The position numbers were made by a program, and so were the translations under genes. A stretch of DNA of 64,000 nucleotides, from positions 3,740,516-3,804,515 of the forward strand of contig JAQFVV010012495.1 in assembly GCA_028023455.1 (NCBI GenBank). The letters run 5' to 3'. This document shows positions 1-13,136 of the stretch, one piece after another (within the stretch, counting starts at the first letter, position 1; every line of letters starts with the position of its first letter). Below the pieces are notes generated by a model that saw only the letters and a list, made by a program, of their open reading frames with translations, searched no databases and was not told the DNA's origin. The DNA comes from Epiperipatus broadwayi. Lineage: Eukaryota; Onychophora; Udeonychophora; Euonychophora; Peripatidae.

Positions 1-3000
1 CACTATGCGAAATTAAGTTTTTTAAAAAGTATTAAATATAAAAATTATTTTAAAAAATAAGATTAGATTAAAAATATGTAATGCCTAACAAAAAAAAAAA
101 TGAAATTAAGAAGAATTAAATAGTTTTGCACAACATCAAAAAGACCACAATATTTAATAAATGTAAAATAAAATTGCCATTTTTCTATTTAGTTTCGTTT
201 ATTTTTACTAATGTATGACGGTCAATTAATTTTAAAAGGCATAAAAATATTATTGCTTGTAAATCAATGTAAGCTGAGGAGGGAATTTGGATATAACAGT
301 AAAAAAAAATATATAAATGAATTTTGGTGAATCTTTTTACTAATTCTTACTTAACCAGCAAGTTGTTTTTTTATTTTAAAAAAGAGAGATTTGTAAATAA
401 CATTCTGCTATCTTTTATAATATAAAGTCTTAGATATTACATGGCAAATTATTATTTTCTTTATTATGGAATTGCTAACCTCGATTAAATATTAATTTCT
501 TAAACAGGTCTGACATTGATTGACATAATGTTTATGTTATAAAGCCATATCTATAACATGAATTCAAATTCAGACTATATGAACTTTGGAAATTTCTTCA
601 GATAATACTCAGGCTCAGGATTTTATAATTTAGAAGATAACCATGCTAGCCATCTAACATTGGTCATTAAATGGGTGTCTGTCTAGTATTAGCTGGAAAG
701 TAAAGATACCAAGTTAATCTGGATTATAAGACTGTACAAATGAGCAATATAATCGATTGTTTTGAAAAGTATTCATTATTACTCATGAGGAAATGTTATA
801 GTTGTATGGGACATTAGTCCATGATTTATTTTTAATTAAATAATTATATGCATGTATTAGAATATTTTATTAAAGATAATTTATTGTAATTCATTAATAT
901 AAATTTATGTATAATAAATATAGTTACTTTGCTTTTGTATGTAAAAAAATATTGTTTGTAAAATTATAAAGTGATACAATTAATAAAGTACTGTTAGATG
1001 TTTTTCTATGTTGCTTAAGAGTATTTTCTTATATATATACTTAGATTGCAGTTATAATATTCATTATATTTTGTTCCAAGTCCATTTCATGTACATCAGA
1101 GCTCATATTTTGTTGATAAGCTTTGATTACAATCGAATATATATATATATTGTTTATTGAAATGCAAATAGACACTATTATTCAACATGCATATATATAT
1201 AACACAGAAACTTTTTACATGTATAGTATGTATACATAAATTAAAATTACAGTTCTGTATATAAAATCTATAACATATTTTTACATGTTGATGATATAAA
1301 CATCTTCATAATTTTATAAAATAGGTAACAACAACAAAATCTATATATATTAGTGGTCAGCTACAAATTAGAAAGCATCGATAGACTACTATATTAAATA
1401 CAGTAATAATAATAGTAGTGTACTGAAAGCTTTACAAAATATATACATTCTCAATAATTATTCTTAATTACTTTATTACCCTAATTTATTTACGTATATT
1501 TAACAAGAAAAAAACAAAGCTGTCATCTTACTTCAAATAACATTTAATAATAATCCAGACATATTAAGTATGTATGTAAAGAACACAGTAGGTGTGTCAA
1601 TAACAGGGTATTATAATCATTTAAGTAATAACATTATCAGTATCAATTGGACACTATTTATCATTATATAGCCGTAACTTCTTTTAACATCTGTTTGTTA
1701 CATTGGCAGCATAAATGGTAATGAGTTAAACACTTTATACTATTAGTCTTTACTGTAATAACACACATTAAGTGGTCTAATATTTCATGCATGCTGTATT
1801 TAATGAGCAGAAATAATATTTTTTTATTACCATAAAAATAATCATTATATTTTTATAAAGCAAATTAGACATATATAGTATTATGGTTAATAGCTCAAGA
1901 ATACATTTTAAATCTCAAACACCCTAGTGAAACTTGAGTGCAAAGTTCAGCTCAACTGAGGTGAGATTATATATATATTACTCATCTGAGAATCAATCCT
2001 AAAATCTTTAGCTCTTGAACCTCCCATTCTAGCATTATGGTAAATTGCATAGAGAATAAACATTTATTATTAGCCACAATGACGATACCTAACAATTTTA
2101 CCATTTAGCTAAATAATAAGTTAATTTTAAAAATTCTATTTTCTTTATTAGTTTTCAATAGTGGTTTTCAAAGTTAGATAGTCAGTTAAAAATATTAGAT
2201 GAGATGAAGTTAATAATTAAATCTCAAAAATATACTTCGAGATACTTTGTTTTCAATCAGATAGGGGGACTAGTAATTTCAAAAAAAAAAATGTTTCTTT
2301 AATGCATTTGTCTGAATAAGAGTCATCAAAAGACATTAGCTGTGAAAAATACTGATACTTAGCCTTAAACTTAAGTTTCATAAAAGAAAAGATATTAATA
2401 ATATGTACAAAAAATAAACTATAAACATATGATACTATGTTTTTAAAATAGTTCTTATCAAAAAGATAATTTTGCTTGTCTATTATTTTTTATAATCAAA
2501 AGTAAATATAGATTCAGTTTTTACTGATGTTAAAAACTATGGTACATTTATATAGAAACAAATATCACAATAATCTATATATAAATTAATGAGGCATGCC
2601 ATTTAGTGTCACAAAGGTTCAAATTATAGCAGATGAAAAAAATGAACTCACTTTCCTTCCATTCAAATGTGTTTGTTCTGTGTTTAGGTTTATATTATCA
2701 GTGTTATATATTTGATTATTTATATATTCATTAAAAAATCATTAGAATTTCAAAATTTAATGCATTTTTATTTTCAATAATGATAAAAATATATAGCCTC
2801 TGGAAAATAAAATAAAAATACAATTTTAGAGACATCCATGATAAAATTAAATTATCACTTTAATGATTCTTTCTTTCAATTCTTAATTTGATAAAGAGGG
2901 TTTCAAGCTCAATCCTTTTACTATAACTTATCTTAATTGCTGAATCTGCCTTTGAGAAAAAAGCTATGCATATATATTATGTATACACATACATAAGTAA

Positions 3001-3975
3001 TTAATAAAAGTTGAATATGACTACATAAAATGATTATAGAATATTTTTTTTTTTTTAAAGTTGTAAATATTTGAAAATAGGTTTTTTAAAAAAATTAACC
3101 ACTTTGTTATTAAGAAAACAAAGTAAGAATGACAGATGTAGGTATTGGTAATATGTGAGAATACTAAAGTCTTTTTTATTCCATATATTTTATTTTAATA
3201 TGTTGTATTGTAGTATATCTGACTCTATACTCCTGATCTGAGTTTTGACTTTGGGGAAAGTAAACCTTGAAATATTTTCACATTGGAATCAGAATTTTTC
3301 TTTCAGGCTGACAGCTATTATTAGCTAGAAGATAAAAATCATAAGATAATCTGGTTGAATCAAATGGATACCAATGAGTAGTCTAGAAAAATACAAATGC
3401 AATATGATGTAGCCTTCATGATTGGTAGAAGACATGCCATATTCATACAGACATTGTGCCAGTAATTAACTTTATTTTAACATTAGGTATTCTTTTACCC
3501 ATCCAATTAATTAAATTCATATTTTTATTAATAAATATAACCATCCATATTCTGGATTATCTTTAAATAGTACATTACCTTCTTAAAAAAAGGAAATAAT
3601 AAATCTGTAAACTATTATTAAAGACAGAATTTCTTCTTGTTTTCAGCAATATATTTATCATAGAGATTATGAAACCCATTATAATCTTTATCTGAAAGTT
3701 CATGGTGGTGGTATTTTACAGTTTAACTGTTAAAAGATTTTTAATTTGATTGCAAAACATGTTTCACATCTGTGAGACAAAATTCTTTTGCAACTTAGGC
3801 ATGGCTGAATGCACTTCCATGGAGCCCACCAGAATAAAAAATTCAAATTTTCTTTAAACTTTTCAATTACATTCAACTGTTAGTAATATCATACAAGTTA
3901 ATATATAACAATATTTTGCATGGCATTACTTTCTTCTCTTCTTGGGTACTGCTGATCTGGAAATGGCAGTAATAA
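1..3975. other. AT-rich sequence, no gene recognised
   Basis: No open reading frame of coding quality, RNA gene or long repeat was found on either strand. The stretch is A+T-rich with homopolymer runs and short (AT)n tracts, for example near 1138-1150 and 1190-1200. It is probably intergenic or intronic; I cannot tell which. Confidence 0.6.
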
Positions 3976-4052
3976 CATAAAAATCAAACTGGTGACCTTT
4001 AAACTCATGAATACTATGCTCTAACCAACTAGTCTATTCTACCAATTGCAAC
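3976..4052 (-). repeat. tRNA-derived SINE relic
   Basis: Read on the minus strand, this segment resembles the body of a tRNA. An A-box-like TTGGTTAGAGCAT (plus-strand 4016-4030) is followed about 40 bases later by a B-box-like AGTTTGAT (plus-strand 3981-3992). The spacing fits a tRNA-like internal promoter, but the B box has lost the conserved GTTCGA and there is no clean acceptor stem, so this is not a working tRNA gene. It is most likely an old SINE head of a different family from the copies at 4.8, 7.4, 10.7 and 22.8 kb. Confidence 0.4.
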
Positions 4053-4752
4053 AGTTAGTAAAAATTTCATATACTTATCTATAAGAATTCTCTTGATTTC
4101 TCATTTGTTTTGAGGACAATATTAATGAGTAGTAATTTGATTTATGGGCCTATGCAAGCAGTTTCATTACACTTTCTTCTTTTTCCTCTCTATTCAATAT
4201 TCATGTCTTTCTCCAACTGAACATATATTCATTATTACATGTATAATCTGCTACTTTAGTCACTTTTTTTGCTTCTAATCATTACTTTGTGTTCTTTTAA
4301 TCATTTTGAATGGTCTAGCTGGTTTCACTTATATATGTTTTTCCACATTTGCATGATATTTCACAGACACAGTTTTCATTTTTCAGCATTTGATGTTAAG
4401 TTTTGCAGAGGTTAGAATGTCCTGCACTGCACTTTGGGTTTTGAAAGCTATTCTAGTATAATGATTGGAGATTTTCTTTAGTTTGTCTATTATCTCTAGT
4501 AAGTATGAATATACTACAGTATCCACAATTAGTTTTTCTTTTGGTTTCTATTTAAGATTAAAATTAATAACAACTTGGTGGATAACCATGTTTTACACAC
4601 AATTTTTCTTTTTTCAAGTCACTGATGTCTAAACAAAAATCTTTTGTTCTGTTCTATTGTGATATTATAACACTGCATAAAAAATAAATTAAACAATCAC
4701 ACAAAATTATATAACCAATTTATGGATAATAAAAGGGATAGAAAAATAAAAA
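4053..4752. other. No gene recognised
   Basis: AT-rich sequence with no supported coding region, RNA gene or repeat. Confidence 0.55.
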
Positions 4753-4868
4753 AGGCTATTATATATATATATATGTCAAAGCATTGACCAGGAAGCAAAC
4801 TCAGGTCATCTTCTTGGAAGGAAGCTATGCTAACCACTAGGCCACCAACACTTGACAAAGAGGCTATT
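4753..4868 (-). mobile_element. tRNA-like SINE copy with target-site duplication
   Basis: Short retroposon in minus orientation. The tRNA-like body is 4774-4857; on the minus strand it has an A-box-like TGGCCTAGTGGTTAGCA and a degenerate B box (GAGTTTGCTTCC). The ends, TGTCAAG...TTGG and ...CAATGCTTTGACA, are complementary, giving an acceptor stem much longer than the 7 bp of a tRNA. The 3' tail is (AT)n at 4761-4773. An 8-bp duplication AGGCTATT flanks it at 4753-4760 and 4861-4868. Same family as the copies at 7.4, 10.7 and 22.8 kb. Confidence 0.75.
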
Positions 4869-5398
4869 TATATTAATAATATTAAGTCAGTTTTAAATAG
4901 AGATTTGGGCCTGAAAAACATTTTAATATAAAGTAAAAAATAAAAATTAAAAGATTTTAGTATATAAAAAATAAGAAGAGGGAACTGCTAATAATATAAA
5001 TGTAAAATTTCAAGAGGAAGCTACTAAAAGTATAACTGCAACTTTTGAAAATTTGAATTTAATAGTTGGGGTTTGAAGATATAAATGAAAGGTGGATAAA
5101 AATGTTTAAAATAATAATAGTATAGATTAAAGTAAATTATAAATTATTGAATGGATAATTTATAAATATTGATTGTTAATAAAATGAATAATAATAATAA
5201 TGTATAGAAGATATTAACTTAGAGCTAAATATTTAAAGAGTAATAGATTGTAGGAGGTTTTAATCAATAAATATAGAATGTAAAAAGGGTAAAATATATA
5301 ACATTTAAAAGGTAATCATAATTAAAAGATGTATATTTAGAATGTAAATTATATGTTCATATATATTTATATTCATATATTTCTATTATGTTGTAGTT
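4869..5398. other. No gene recognised
   Basis: AT-rich sequence lying 5' of the hammerhead-like motif at 5399. It may include remains of the element that carried that motif, but nothing in it is recognisable. Confidence 0.45.
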
Positions 5399-5431
5399 CT
5401 GAAGAAGATTGCTGGGGCAATCGAAACTGTC
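5399..5431 (+). ncRNA. Degenerate hammerhead-like motif (Penelope-type)
   Basis: The segment reads CTGAAGA, then A, a perfect 6-bp hairpin GATTGC-TGGG-GCAATC, then GAAAC, U and GUC. This is the order of a hammerhead core (C3-A9, stem II, GAAA, UH). Position 7 is A instead of the usual U, an extra A precedes stem II, and only about two base pairs of stem I (UU/AA) can form, so the motif is probably inactive. Similar CUGAxGA-hairpin-GAAAC blocks are known at the ends of Penelope-like retroelements; no Penelope reverse transcriptase is visible nearby. It differs in sequence from the two ribozyme families elsewhere in the window. Confidence 0.5.
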
Positions 5432-7388
5432 AAAGATGGTGGTAATTAAAGCATTGTAAAACAGTAATAAAGTGTATAAATGATTTAATAGTATATTATA
5501 TAACCAAACATATAAATAAATATTAGAAGCAAATAAATATTTCATTTTTTTGTATTTAACCATTTTCCTCTTATAATTGGAATAAATTTAACAATATGGA
5601 AATCTAATAATGAAGTGTAGAAAATCGTAGAATTTTTAACACATTGATATTTAATAATAGTATGCAAGCAGGAAAATAATTGCTTTAAATAAACAAAATC
5701 ATGAGCTAATAATTTTTTTTTTTCTCAATGTAACATATCTCACTTCAGTCTTTATTGCAGCCACACCATTTACATATTTATTAAGACATCTCACAATCAA
5801 CAAAACATTGTCACCTTTGCTTATAAATTATTGTTCATTAGCAAATTCTTCTATTCTCACTACTTTTCTGTAATGTAATATCTATTGATTACTAAAGTTC
5901 ACACTAGATGGCGTAAAAATGTGACTAGAAGCATCCAAGCAAAAGTACCTTGAATCCAACCATGCACAAGATACAGATGTCAGGGCAATGGTAAATCCTA
6001 ACCTATTTGCCTGAAGTCTTATTTCTCTGACTAATGGATAACATTTGTGATGACACTAGCAGTCCTTGATTTTATTCCGTCCCAGCTGGAGGTCATGGTT
6101 CACAAAGAGACTCAAAATAATAAAGGGTTTATATAAGAAATTAATGATTTGATGAATTCTGCATGTAGAATTCCTTATATCTAATGAATTTTATTTATAC
6201 ACGTTAAACTAGCTTTTATTTTTATTAATTTTTTTTTTTCATTTTAACAAAATATCTTTTTTTTTTCATTTTTAATATTGTAATTTTGCCTAATAGATTG
6301 AAGATATATACAAAAGCTAAAACTATAAAGACAAACGATAGGAAAAAATATACATTTGTCTAAGGATAATTTATTTAACAAAAATTTTTTACTGCATTTA
6401 ATTTCTCTCAATCCTACTGGATAAGCAAAAATCTCTTCCTAAATAGATATTTTAGAACATTTCAGTTTCAGAAAACTGTGTTTGATAAACATTAAATATC
6501 GTTATCTAAAAATTATTTTTAAGGCAGATGCCTATGCAATTAAACTTTGTAGAACAAACTTTTAACCTACTATTCACAAATGTATCATTTTCTTATAATT
6601 AACATGTTTTTCTTTGTACTAGAAACAGCTCCATGGAAATATAATCTATTTTTCACCCATCATTTCTTGAACTTTCATTTATTGCATCTAACACTGACAA
6701 ATCAATATTTCTGATTTACACAATAAATTTGAAATAACATATAAATAATAAAACTGAAAATGTATATGTGCATATGTATACACATAAAATAGAGAATCAT
6801 TTAGTATTAAAATATTACTGAAATATAGTTCTATTGCACAAATGGACTTTTTCAAGTGAATATCAATTAAGCATGAAACACACACACATATATATATATA
6901 TAACAGGCTAACATTTCCTAAATTCATTTCCAAAACTATCTGCCTTTAATATTAAAGTAAGTTTTCACAAGATTGATGACTTCAGATTCAAAAAGATTTA
7001 TCATCAGAGATTTTTTTCCCATCAAAGATAACGTCATTGTCAAATAATATTTTATGACCTGTGCTCAGTTCATGAATATACAAAGCTGAGTTCTGATATC
7101 TATTTTTAATTCTACTCTTGCAAATTTTTTCCATCATTAAGATTTAATTTCTTCTGACCTATATACCATATCAGAAATACATTTTCCAGACTATTTTGAA
7201 CAATTTAAAAATGAATTTAAATTAAGACCTTTCTTCCAAACATCTTTCTTATCACCCAATAGATGACTATTGTAGTGTTTTGTAAATATATTTACATTGA
7301 CATCAAAGTATAAGTTTTGTACTCCAGAAAATGTAAATAATAAATCTTATAATTTTCCAAAAACATAAAACTTTGTTTCTGAAAAATT
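5432..7388. other. No gene recognised; possible CTCF-like site
   Basis: AT-rich sequence. Within it, 5898-5915 contains CACTAGATGGCG, which resembles the CTCF core motif, and 6880-6902 is a (CA)n(TA)n microsatellite. No coding region or RNA gene is supported. Confidence 0.5.
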
Positions 7389-7519
7389 TCATTCAAATGA
7401 CTTTTTTTTTTTTTCATGTGTCATAGCATTGGCCGGGAAGCGAACCCGCTAACCCGGGACAACTGTTTGTAAAGCAGCTGTGCCAACCACTCAACCATCA
7501 ATACTTGATCATTCAAATG
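7389..7519 (-). mobile_element. tRNA-like SINE copy with 11-bp target-site duplication
   Basis: The best-preserved member of this SINE family, in minus orientation. The body is 7419-7509. On the minus strand it has A box TGGTTGAGTGGTT and B box GGTTCGCTTCC, with complementary ends that form an extended acceptor-like stem. The poly(A) tail appears as poly(T) at 7402-7414. The duplication TCATTCAAATG lies at 7389-7399 and 7509-7519, sharing one base with the element. Tail plus variable-length duplication is the signature of LINE-mediated retroposition. Confidence 0.85.
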
Positions 7520-8339
7520 TCTTTTATGACTAGAATCTTACTAATGAACATTATAAAAAGTTTTATTAACAAAAAATAATTAATTGAAATTTTTTCAGAA
7601 TCAAAACAAAACCTGCCCAACTACAACTGCTCTCTCACACACACTCCTAATAATGTTTAAGTATCCTAAATTAACAAGTGACTATTTTAAGGAATTATAA
7701 AAATAAATTTGTTAACTTTGAAAATCTTGGACATCAAACACTTCACTTTAATTGAAGCAAATTGCAATATATTTTAAATGAAAATAAAAAAAGGTTACAT
7801 AAAAGACTATTCTATATTTAAATATTTTAAATGCCGCAAACAGCTATATTATTTCAGTCACACTGTCGCTTTAAATAAAAAAAAAAAAAGCTTGAATTTT
7901 TGCACCCCAAAATTAAAACTTTTTTTAATTTAAAGAGGGAGTGTGGTTGAAATAATAGTATTTAAAATATTTTATACAGATTCCAGCTAGTGTTATGCAT
8001 TGTTTCTCTTTACTCTATACTTATAAACAATACACTATAATTAATATTGCCTTCAATATTTTAAATATGTAATTACTATGATATTAAAATTATATATGTA
8101 CTTTATATATAAAATACAGTTAAGCCAAATAAGATAGTTTTTTAGAGAAAAGATTGGATTGCTTTCTCTCTTTATCTCATTTTCTTATATGATGTTTGTC
8201 TGAAAAACTTTGGCCAGAAAGCATAAATTTTAAAACAATCAAACAAAGAATGAAACATATAACTATAAAATATTTTCAGTGCCTAATAGTATGAAACACT
8301 TTGAGATTAATTTTCATACTACTGGTTTAAATTAGGTAA
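7520..8339. other. No gene recognised
   Basis: AT-rich sequence with no supported coding region, RNA gene or long repeat. Confidence 0.55.
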
Positions 8340-8823
8340 GTATAATACATAATACTAAACACTGACAATATTTTATTTATATATTATACTCTTTAAATCA
8401 GTCTTGACATTGTGTAAATTGAGAAAAATCTCACACATGTCAGTTAAATAATATAAATGAATTTAAAATAGATCTAAAAAAGTAATATGACTGATTTAAA
8501 ATTCATGCTTTCTTGGCCACAGTATTTAAAACAAATCCCTACATAAGAAAATAAGATAATGGGAAAAGATGGCCCATTTTTTTTCTCTTAAAAAAACTAC
8601 TATCTTATGCTTTGTCTTGAGAATATTTCATTTAGTCCTAGAATTAATGCCAAAGTGTTACATAATATTAAACATTAGAAACATTTTAATATTTATATAT
8701 TTCAATGTTTGGATCTGTATTGACAAGGTGTAAATTGAAAAAAAATTCACACGTCAATTAATTAATGTAAAGCGATTTAAAATAGCTTTAAAAAAAGCAA
8801 AATGATTGAAGTAAAATTCATAC
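8340..8823. repeat. Diverged direct repeat, about 305-bp period
   Basis: The block around 8340-8515 recurs with many differences around 8645-8823. Shared landmarks are a TTGACA..GTGTAAATTGA motif, TCACAC..GTCA, ATTTAAAATAG and AAAATTCAT. This looks like an old local duplication. No coding potential is seen. Confidence 0.6.
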
Positions 8824-9177
8824 TTTATATATATGCACATACTTTTCACAACTATTATGGTGGAATGTTTTCAAATATAAAATCTGAGTTGTAGTTTACA
8901 TGTATGTCCAGTGAATAATCATTAAATTGTTATTAATATTTTTGAATAAGTTTCTGATGCAATCATTTTTTCATATCTATTATTTATTTTCTCTGCCTTT
9001 GACAAGAGTTGAATCAAGCTTTCATAGTATTTTCCCATCATTTCTGCCACTATCCTTGATTAAACAAGTTAGTCAGATGAAAGTATTCCACAAAAAATTA
9101 AAGTTAAATGAAAATGATACATTTTCATTAGAAATTTAAATTATTATTATAAAAAAGAACAAACCTTCAATCATACA
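8824..9177. other. No gene recognised
   Basis: AT-rich sequence. The reading frame at 8927-9139 has no recognisable domain and is probably chance. Confidence 0.5.
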
Positions 9178-9345
9178 CTTTTATGAATTTACATGCACTT
9201 GCCCATGAGCATTAGTTTAAAAAGCATGCTTTTCAAACTGATGCTCTTTGAGTGCATGTAAATTTCATAAAAGGGCATAACTGGAAGTATGCTTTTCAAA
9301 TTGAAGCACATAAGTAAGGGCATATAAATTCATAAAAATGCATGA
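9178..9345. repeat. Foldback repeat with 40-bp arms plus a third unit
   Basis: The arm beginning CTTTTATGAATTTACATGC at 9178 is matched in inverse complement by the arm ending GCATGTAAATTTCATAAAAG at 9274. The arms are about 40 bp and the loop is short. A diverged third unit follows (GCATATAAATTCATAAAAATG near 9320-9345). It is a palindrome-plus-direct-copy arrangement like the larger elements in this window, but without a ribozyme motif. Confidence 0.75.
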
Positions 9346-10642
9346 CCAAAAGTTTATTCTTTCTTTATAATGTTACATACATAGGTTGCACTATATAAAT
9401 AATAGACTATTTTTTACAATAAATTATTAATAAAATTATAATGTAAATTAATCAATGATAAAATAATCCAACGGTTTTTGCCCTAAATGTCATATGAAGT
9501 TGAAGGACCAAAAGTAACCAAGTTAAGTTGTAATAAATTATTGATTTCAGGTTCAAACTCAGATCCAGTTTTTTGTTGTTTCCTTTCATGATCATATTCT
9601 AACTAAGTAGCTAGATATCCATTTACTGATCAATAATTAAATAAATAGATTGATTTAGCTATCTAAAAAAATCTTGATATTTTCAAAAATTCTGAACTAA
9701 CTTTTGAAAAAGCTTCCAAATGTTGCCTTCATTTACATCTCAGATTTTAGGCATGGAGGTGTGTAATAAGCCTCTTCCACATCACATTGAAATTATAATG
9801 TGAAGTTGTCATGTGTTAAACTAGAAAAAAAGCTTCCATCTAAAATGTAACCAACAGAATAATGTAAGCTGAACCTAGTGACATAGTAGTTAGCAATAGA
9901 AACTGTCCGATTTACATTAAGGAAAAAAAAAAAGATCATTTCAAACCCAACTCTTAAGCTGACATAGAGTAATAAATCAGATCATATTTTATATAAATAT
10001 TTGAGAATATAAAGATTCTCAACTCCTCTGAATCCTCATTAGCAACTAAGCATCTCCCATGATAGTTATATGTATTAAATAACATATTTTCAAACTTAAA
10101 TGTAAGCATTTTAATTACAATGGCAATTTCCCCCCATATTAAGCTAAAATAAACTTGCAGCTAAGTTGTAACCAGACACTTACCACTTATCACAGATAGT
10201 GTAAGCAAAGCCATGTGATCTAGTAAATTTACATTATACTAAAAGCATTGAGTCAAATATAGTGTATATGTTAATCCTACAATGTATAACTATCTTATTT
10301 TGCAATGAGAATGTTTCAATATTATCACATATTACGACTACCTCCGTTTGTTGTTACTTTTTAAAATACTTATTTGAAAATAATTACTACTTATAATATA
10401 GAAGTATTCAACTTTTATTATTTACTTGTATGTGTATAGATAATTAACGTGTAAAATGATAAAGTACTCCTATCAAGAGGATGATACATTTGATCACCAA
10501 TAATGAAGATGTGCCATTGCTGGTCAATCTTTTTATTATTAAATAAGAACTTTTTTTCTAATTTTGAATTTATAAAAAAATTGCAGGTATATAATATAAC
10601 AACTTTTGCATAATACATGTACAGACTTTTTTTTTTTCCATA
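9346..10642. other. No gene recognised
   Basis: AT-rich sequence with no supported gene. An isolated B-box-like GGTTCAAACTC (around 9550) and a possible SINE-head relic near 9885-9935 are too degenerate to call. Confidence 0.5.
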
Positions 10643-10741
10643 TGTCATAGCATCGGCCGGGAGGCGAACCCACAACAGTCTGCAACCAACTACTTGCTTG
10701 CAAGGCGGCTGCGATGACCTCTCGGCTAACAACGCTTGACA
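10643..10741 (-). mobile_element. tRNA-like SINE copy
   Basis: Minus-strand member of the SINE family at 4.8, 7.4 and 22.8 kb. On the minus strand it has an A-box-like TTAGCCGAGAGGTCATCGC and a perfect B box GGTTCGCCTCC. The terminal sequences TGTCAAGCGTTG and CGATGCTATGACA are complementary. A poly(T) run (10627-10637) marks the 3' tail. A possible duplication ACAGMC (10621 and about 10741) is too short to be decisive. Reading frames overlapping this segment on the minus strand are chance translations of the SINE. Confidence 0.8.
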
Positions 10742-11785
10742 CAGCCTTTTTTTTTTCTTTACGAAATGTGAATAAAATTATTAATTCTAGTAAATTAATT
10801 TAAATGCTTTGGCAACATAATAATTCTAAAATTAATAACTATATTATTAAACTAAATCTTGGCTCAATTTTAAATGAAAAAGAGTAATATTAAGAAATGA
10901 AGTTTAATTAAACACAGATTGTTGAAAACATATGTCAAATGAATATACTTTAAACTTCATGGAAAAAAAAAAAAACTACTATAACAATTATTTAAAAATA
11001 AGTATACCAAATGTGGAACTGAACTGGAAACGATGCCAAATGCTAGTTTTAAAAAATAAAAAAAATACTGTTTTAATGGGTCATTCATTTCTTCCCATTT
11101 TCAATTCCCAGTACATATAGTAGAAAAAGATTTTTTTTTTACAAAAAAAAAAAAATATGTAAAAAGCTATTTAATAATGTTAAGAACTAGTTGGCATTAT
11201 ATTTGCTACGTCTGGTGATTTCTGTAAAACATATTTAACTAATGTGAAAGCTTTATTTTAAAATAACAAATGCTGTAAATATGATTTTAATTTTGCATTA
11301 GTCGAATTTTTCTCTGCTATGTATGAAGAAGCCACATAAAGAATAGACAAATTATATACACTTAGATAATGATATAAAATTAGTTGTAGTATTATGAAGA
11401 GACTCTGCTGTAGCGATACAACTAAAATCAATATATCAATTACATCTAAACGTGATATGAAATTGTTACCTTATCATACAAAACAATATCAAACAGATCA
11501 ATAGCTCCAGATTTAAACAAAGAGTAAATAAGTTTATATGGCCTGTAACATTTTCTGTACTTTTTTTTCAACATTTAGAAAACTAGTACCCCAGAAGGTC
11601 ATACATTCATAGGCAATTGACACTATAGATGGGTTCTTACTACTCCAATAATATAAATAATCTTTGGAATAACAATAGCTTATTTCTTGAATTCTACCTT
11701 TTGACCAGATATTTTCTTAACTAATTGTATGATTTCTAGATCAAACATGGCTATAGGTAATGCTTGAATTACATTAGATACTAAT
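10742..11785. other. No gene recognised
   Basis: AT-rich sequence with poly(A) and poly(T) runs. No coding region, RNA gene or repeat is supported. Confidence 0.5.
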
Positions 11786-12500
11786 TCATCATCATCATTA
11801 TTTTCCACCATTATCAATCCAGTGCAGGATGCCTCTCCAAGTTCAACCATATTCTCTGATCTCTAACTTCTCTTCTCCATATTACCATTATCAATCCAGT
11901 GCAGGATGTCTCTCCAAGTTCAACCATATTATCTGATCTCTAACCTCTCTTCTCCATATTACACTCCACACACTTCATTATTTTATTAATCTATCTCACA
12001 TGTGGTCTATTTCTAGGTCTTTTATAATCTTGGAACCCAGTTTAGGATTTCAACTGTCCATCTATTATCATCCCTTCTAACAATATGTCCAACCCAATTC
12101 CACTTCACTCTCTTAATTCTTTCAATGATATTAATAAGACCTGTTTGTTCTCCCACCCAAGTATTGTATTTTATTTTCAATCTCTTCCTGTTATTCCTAA
12201 CATGCATTTTCCCATACTTCTTTGAGGGGTCTGAAGTCTATGAATTGTTTTTCTGTTAAATGTTCAAGTCTCAGATCCATGAGTAAGAACTGGTGAAGTA
12301 TATTTATTAAAAATCTTCCTTTTTAAACACATTGACATATTTACTTTTAATATTAAATATTTCTATCAAAAGCACTCCAATCATGTTTAATTCCATGATT
12401 GATTTCATCTACTATGTGGTTATAATTGAACCAAGGTATTTGCAGTTGGTAACTTCTTGTAACTCATCATTATCAATCTTTATTTTCATTTGAGAAAATC
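11786..12500 (-). pseudogene. RTE-type LINE 3' end, antisense fragment
   Basis: This is the C-terminal end of an RTE-clade retrotransposon on the minus strand, truncated at its 5' side. The frame at 12022-12207 encodes a segment with WVGHIVRRDDNRWTVEILNW, the C-terminal motif of RTE polyproteins (often annotated craniofacial development protein 2-like). The 3' end matches the sense copy at 54.4-54.7 kb and ends in an ATC-rich microsatellite at 11788-11802. The segment up to 12500 aligns only loosely and has stops. An internal tandem duplication is listed separately. Confidence 0.85.
11807..11961. repeat. Tandem duplication, 77-bp unit, in RTE 3' end
   Basis: Two near-identical 77-bp units start with ACCATTATCAATCCAGTGC at 11807 and 11884. 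They duplicate the terminal region of the RTE copy. Another antisense RTE in this window (58.6 kb) has an independent tandem duplication in its 3' end. Confidence 0.9.
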
Positions 12501-13136
12501 AAGATGCTAATTAAATGATCTTATTAGTCATGCCTTGACCGATAATAAAAACATACATAATGTACTAGCATATATATATATAATTTTTACAAGTGTTTAA
12601 AAATAATGTGTATAGAATAATGTGCATTATGGGAATCTGCTCACATTTTTTTTCAAGAGCCCACTCTAAATTTATAATACTTTTTCTTTAGATTCCATAA
12701 TTCATTTGGAATTCTCTTGGCTCATATCTATAAAATGTGAGTTAAGTGAGCTTGCATGTCTAAACAAGTTATCTTAGTATGATATAAATTGGTTATTGTT
12801 GTTTAGAATAAAATATGCAAGTTTGCTATTGGCAGATCATTTAAAAAAGCAGTTGATTATTGTAAAAGCATCATATTTGCTCACTTTAAGATAATCAAAT
12901 ACTTTATTTAGCAAAAATGACTCAGCAGCAGTGTTTTCTCATAAGAAAACTAGACCATCCTAATTTTGTGATAGTTATATATGTCAACCCAGGAACCATA
13001 AATATATTCACATACATAATATTCTGGTACTTTAGTCCGTTTATGTGGCATCTTGTGATACTGCCTTTTATCTTCATCAGCAAACTCTTCTTTATAAAAA
13101 AACACAAACACTTTGTGTAATTGGAGTGTACCAATG
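12501..13136. other. No gene recognised
   Basis: AT-rich sequence; the short overlapping frames at 12.9-13.2 kb are chance. Nothing else is supported. Confidence 0.5.

Noticed and set aside
9550-9560. Isolated B-box-like string as a tRNA gene, and similar ones near 34821, 42855 and 47250
   Set aside because: No A box at the right spacing and no cloverleaf could be formed, so these are not called as tRNAs.
10418-10742. Overlapping minus-strand reading frames of 67 and 104 aa
   Set aside because: They translate a tRNA-like SINE and its flank; no protein similarity is visible.
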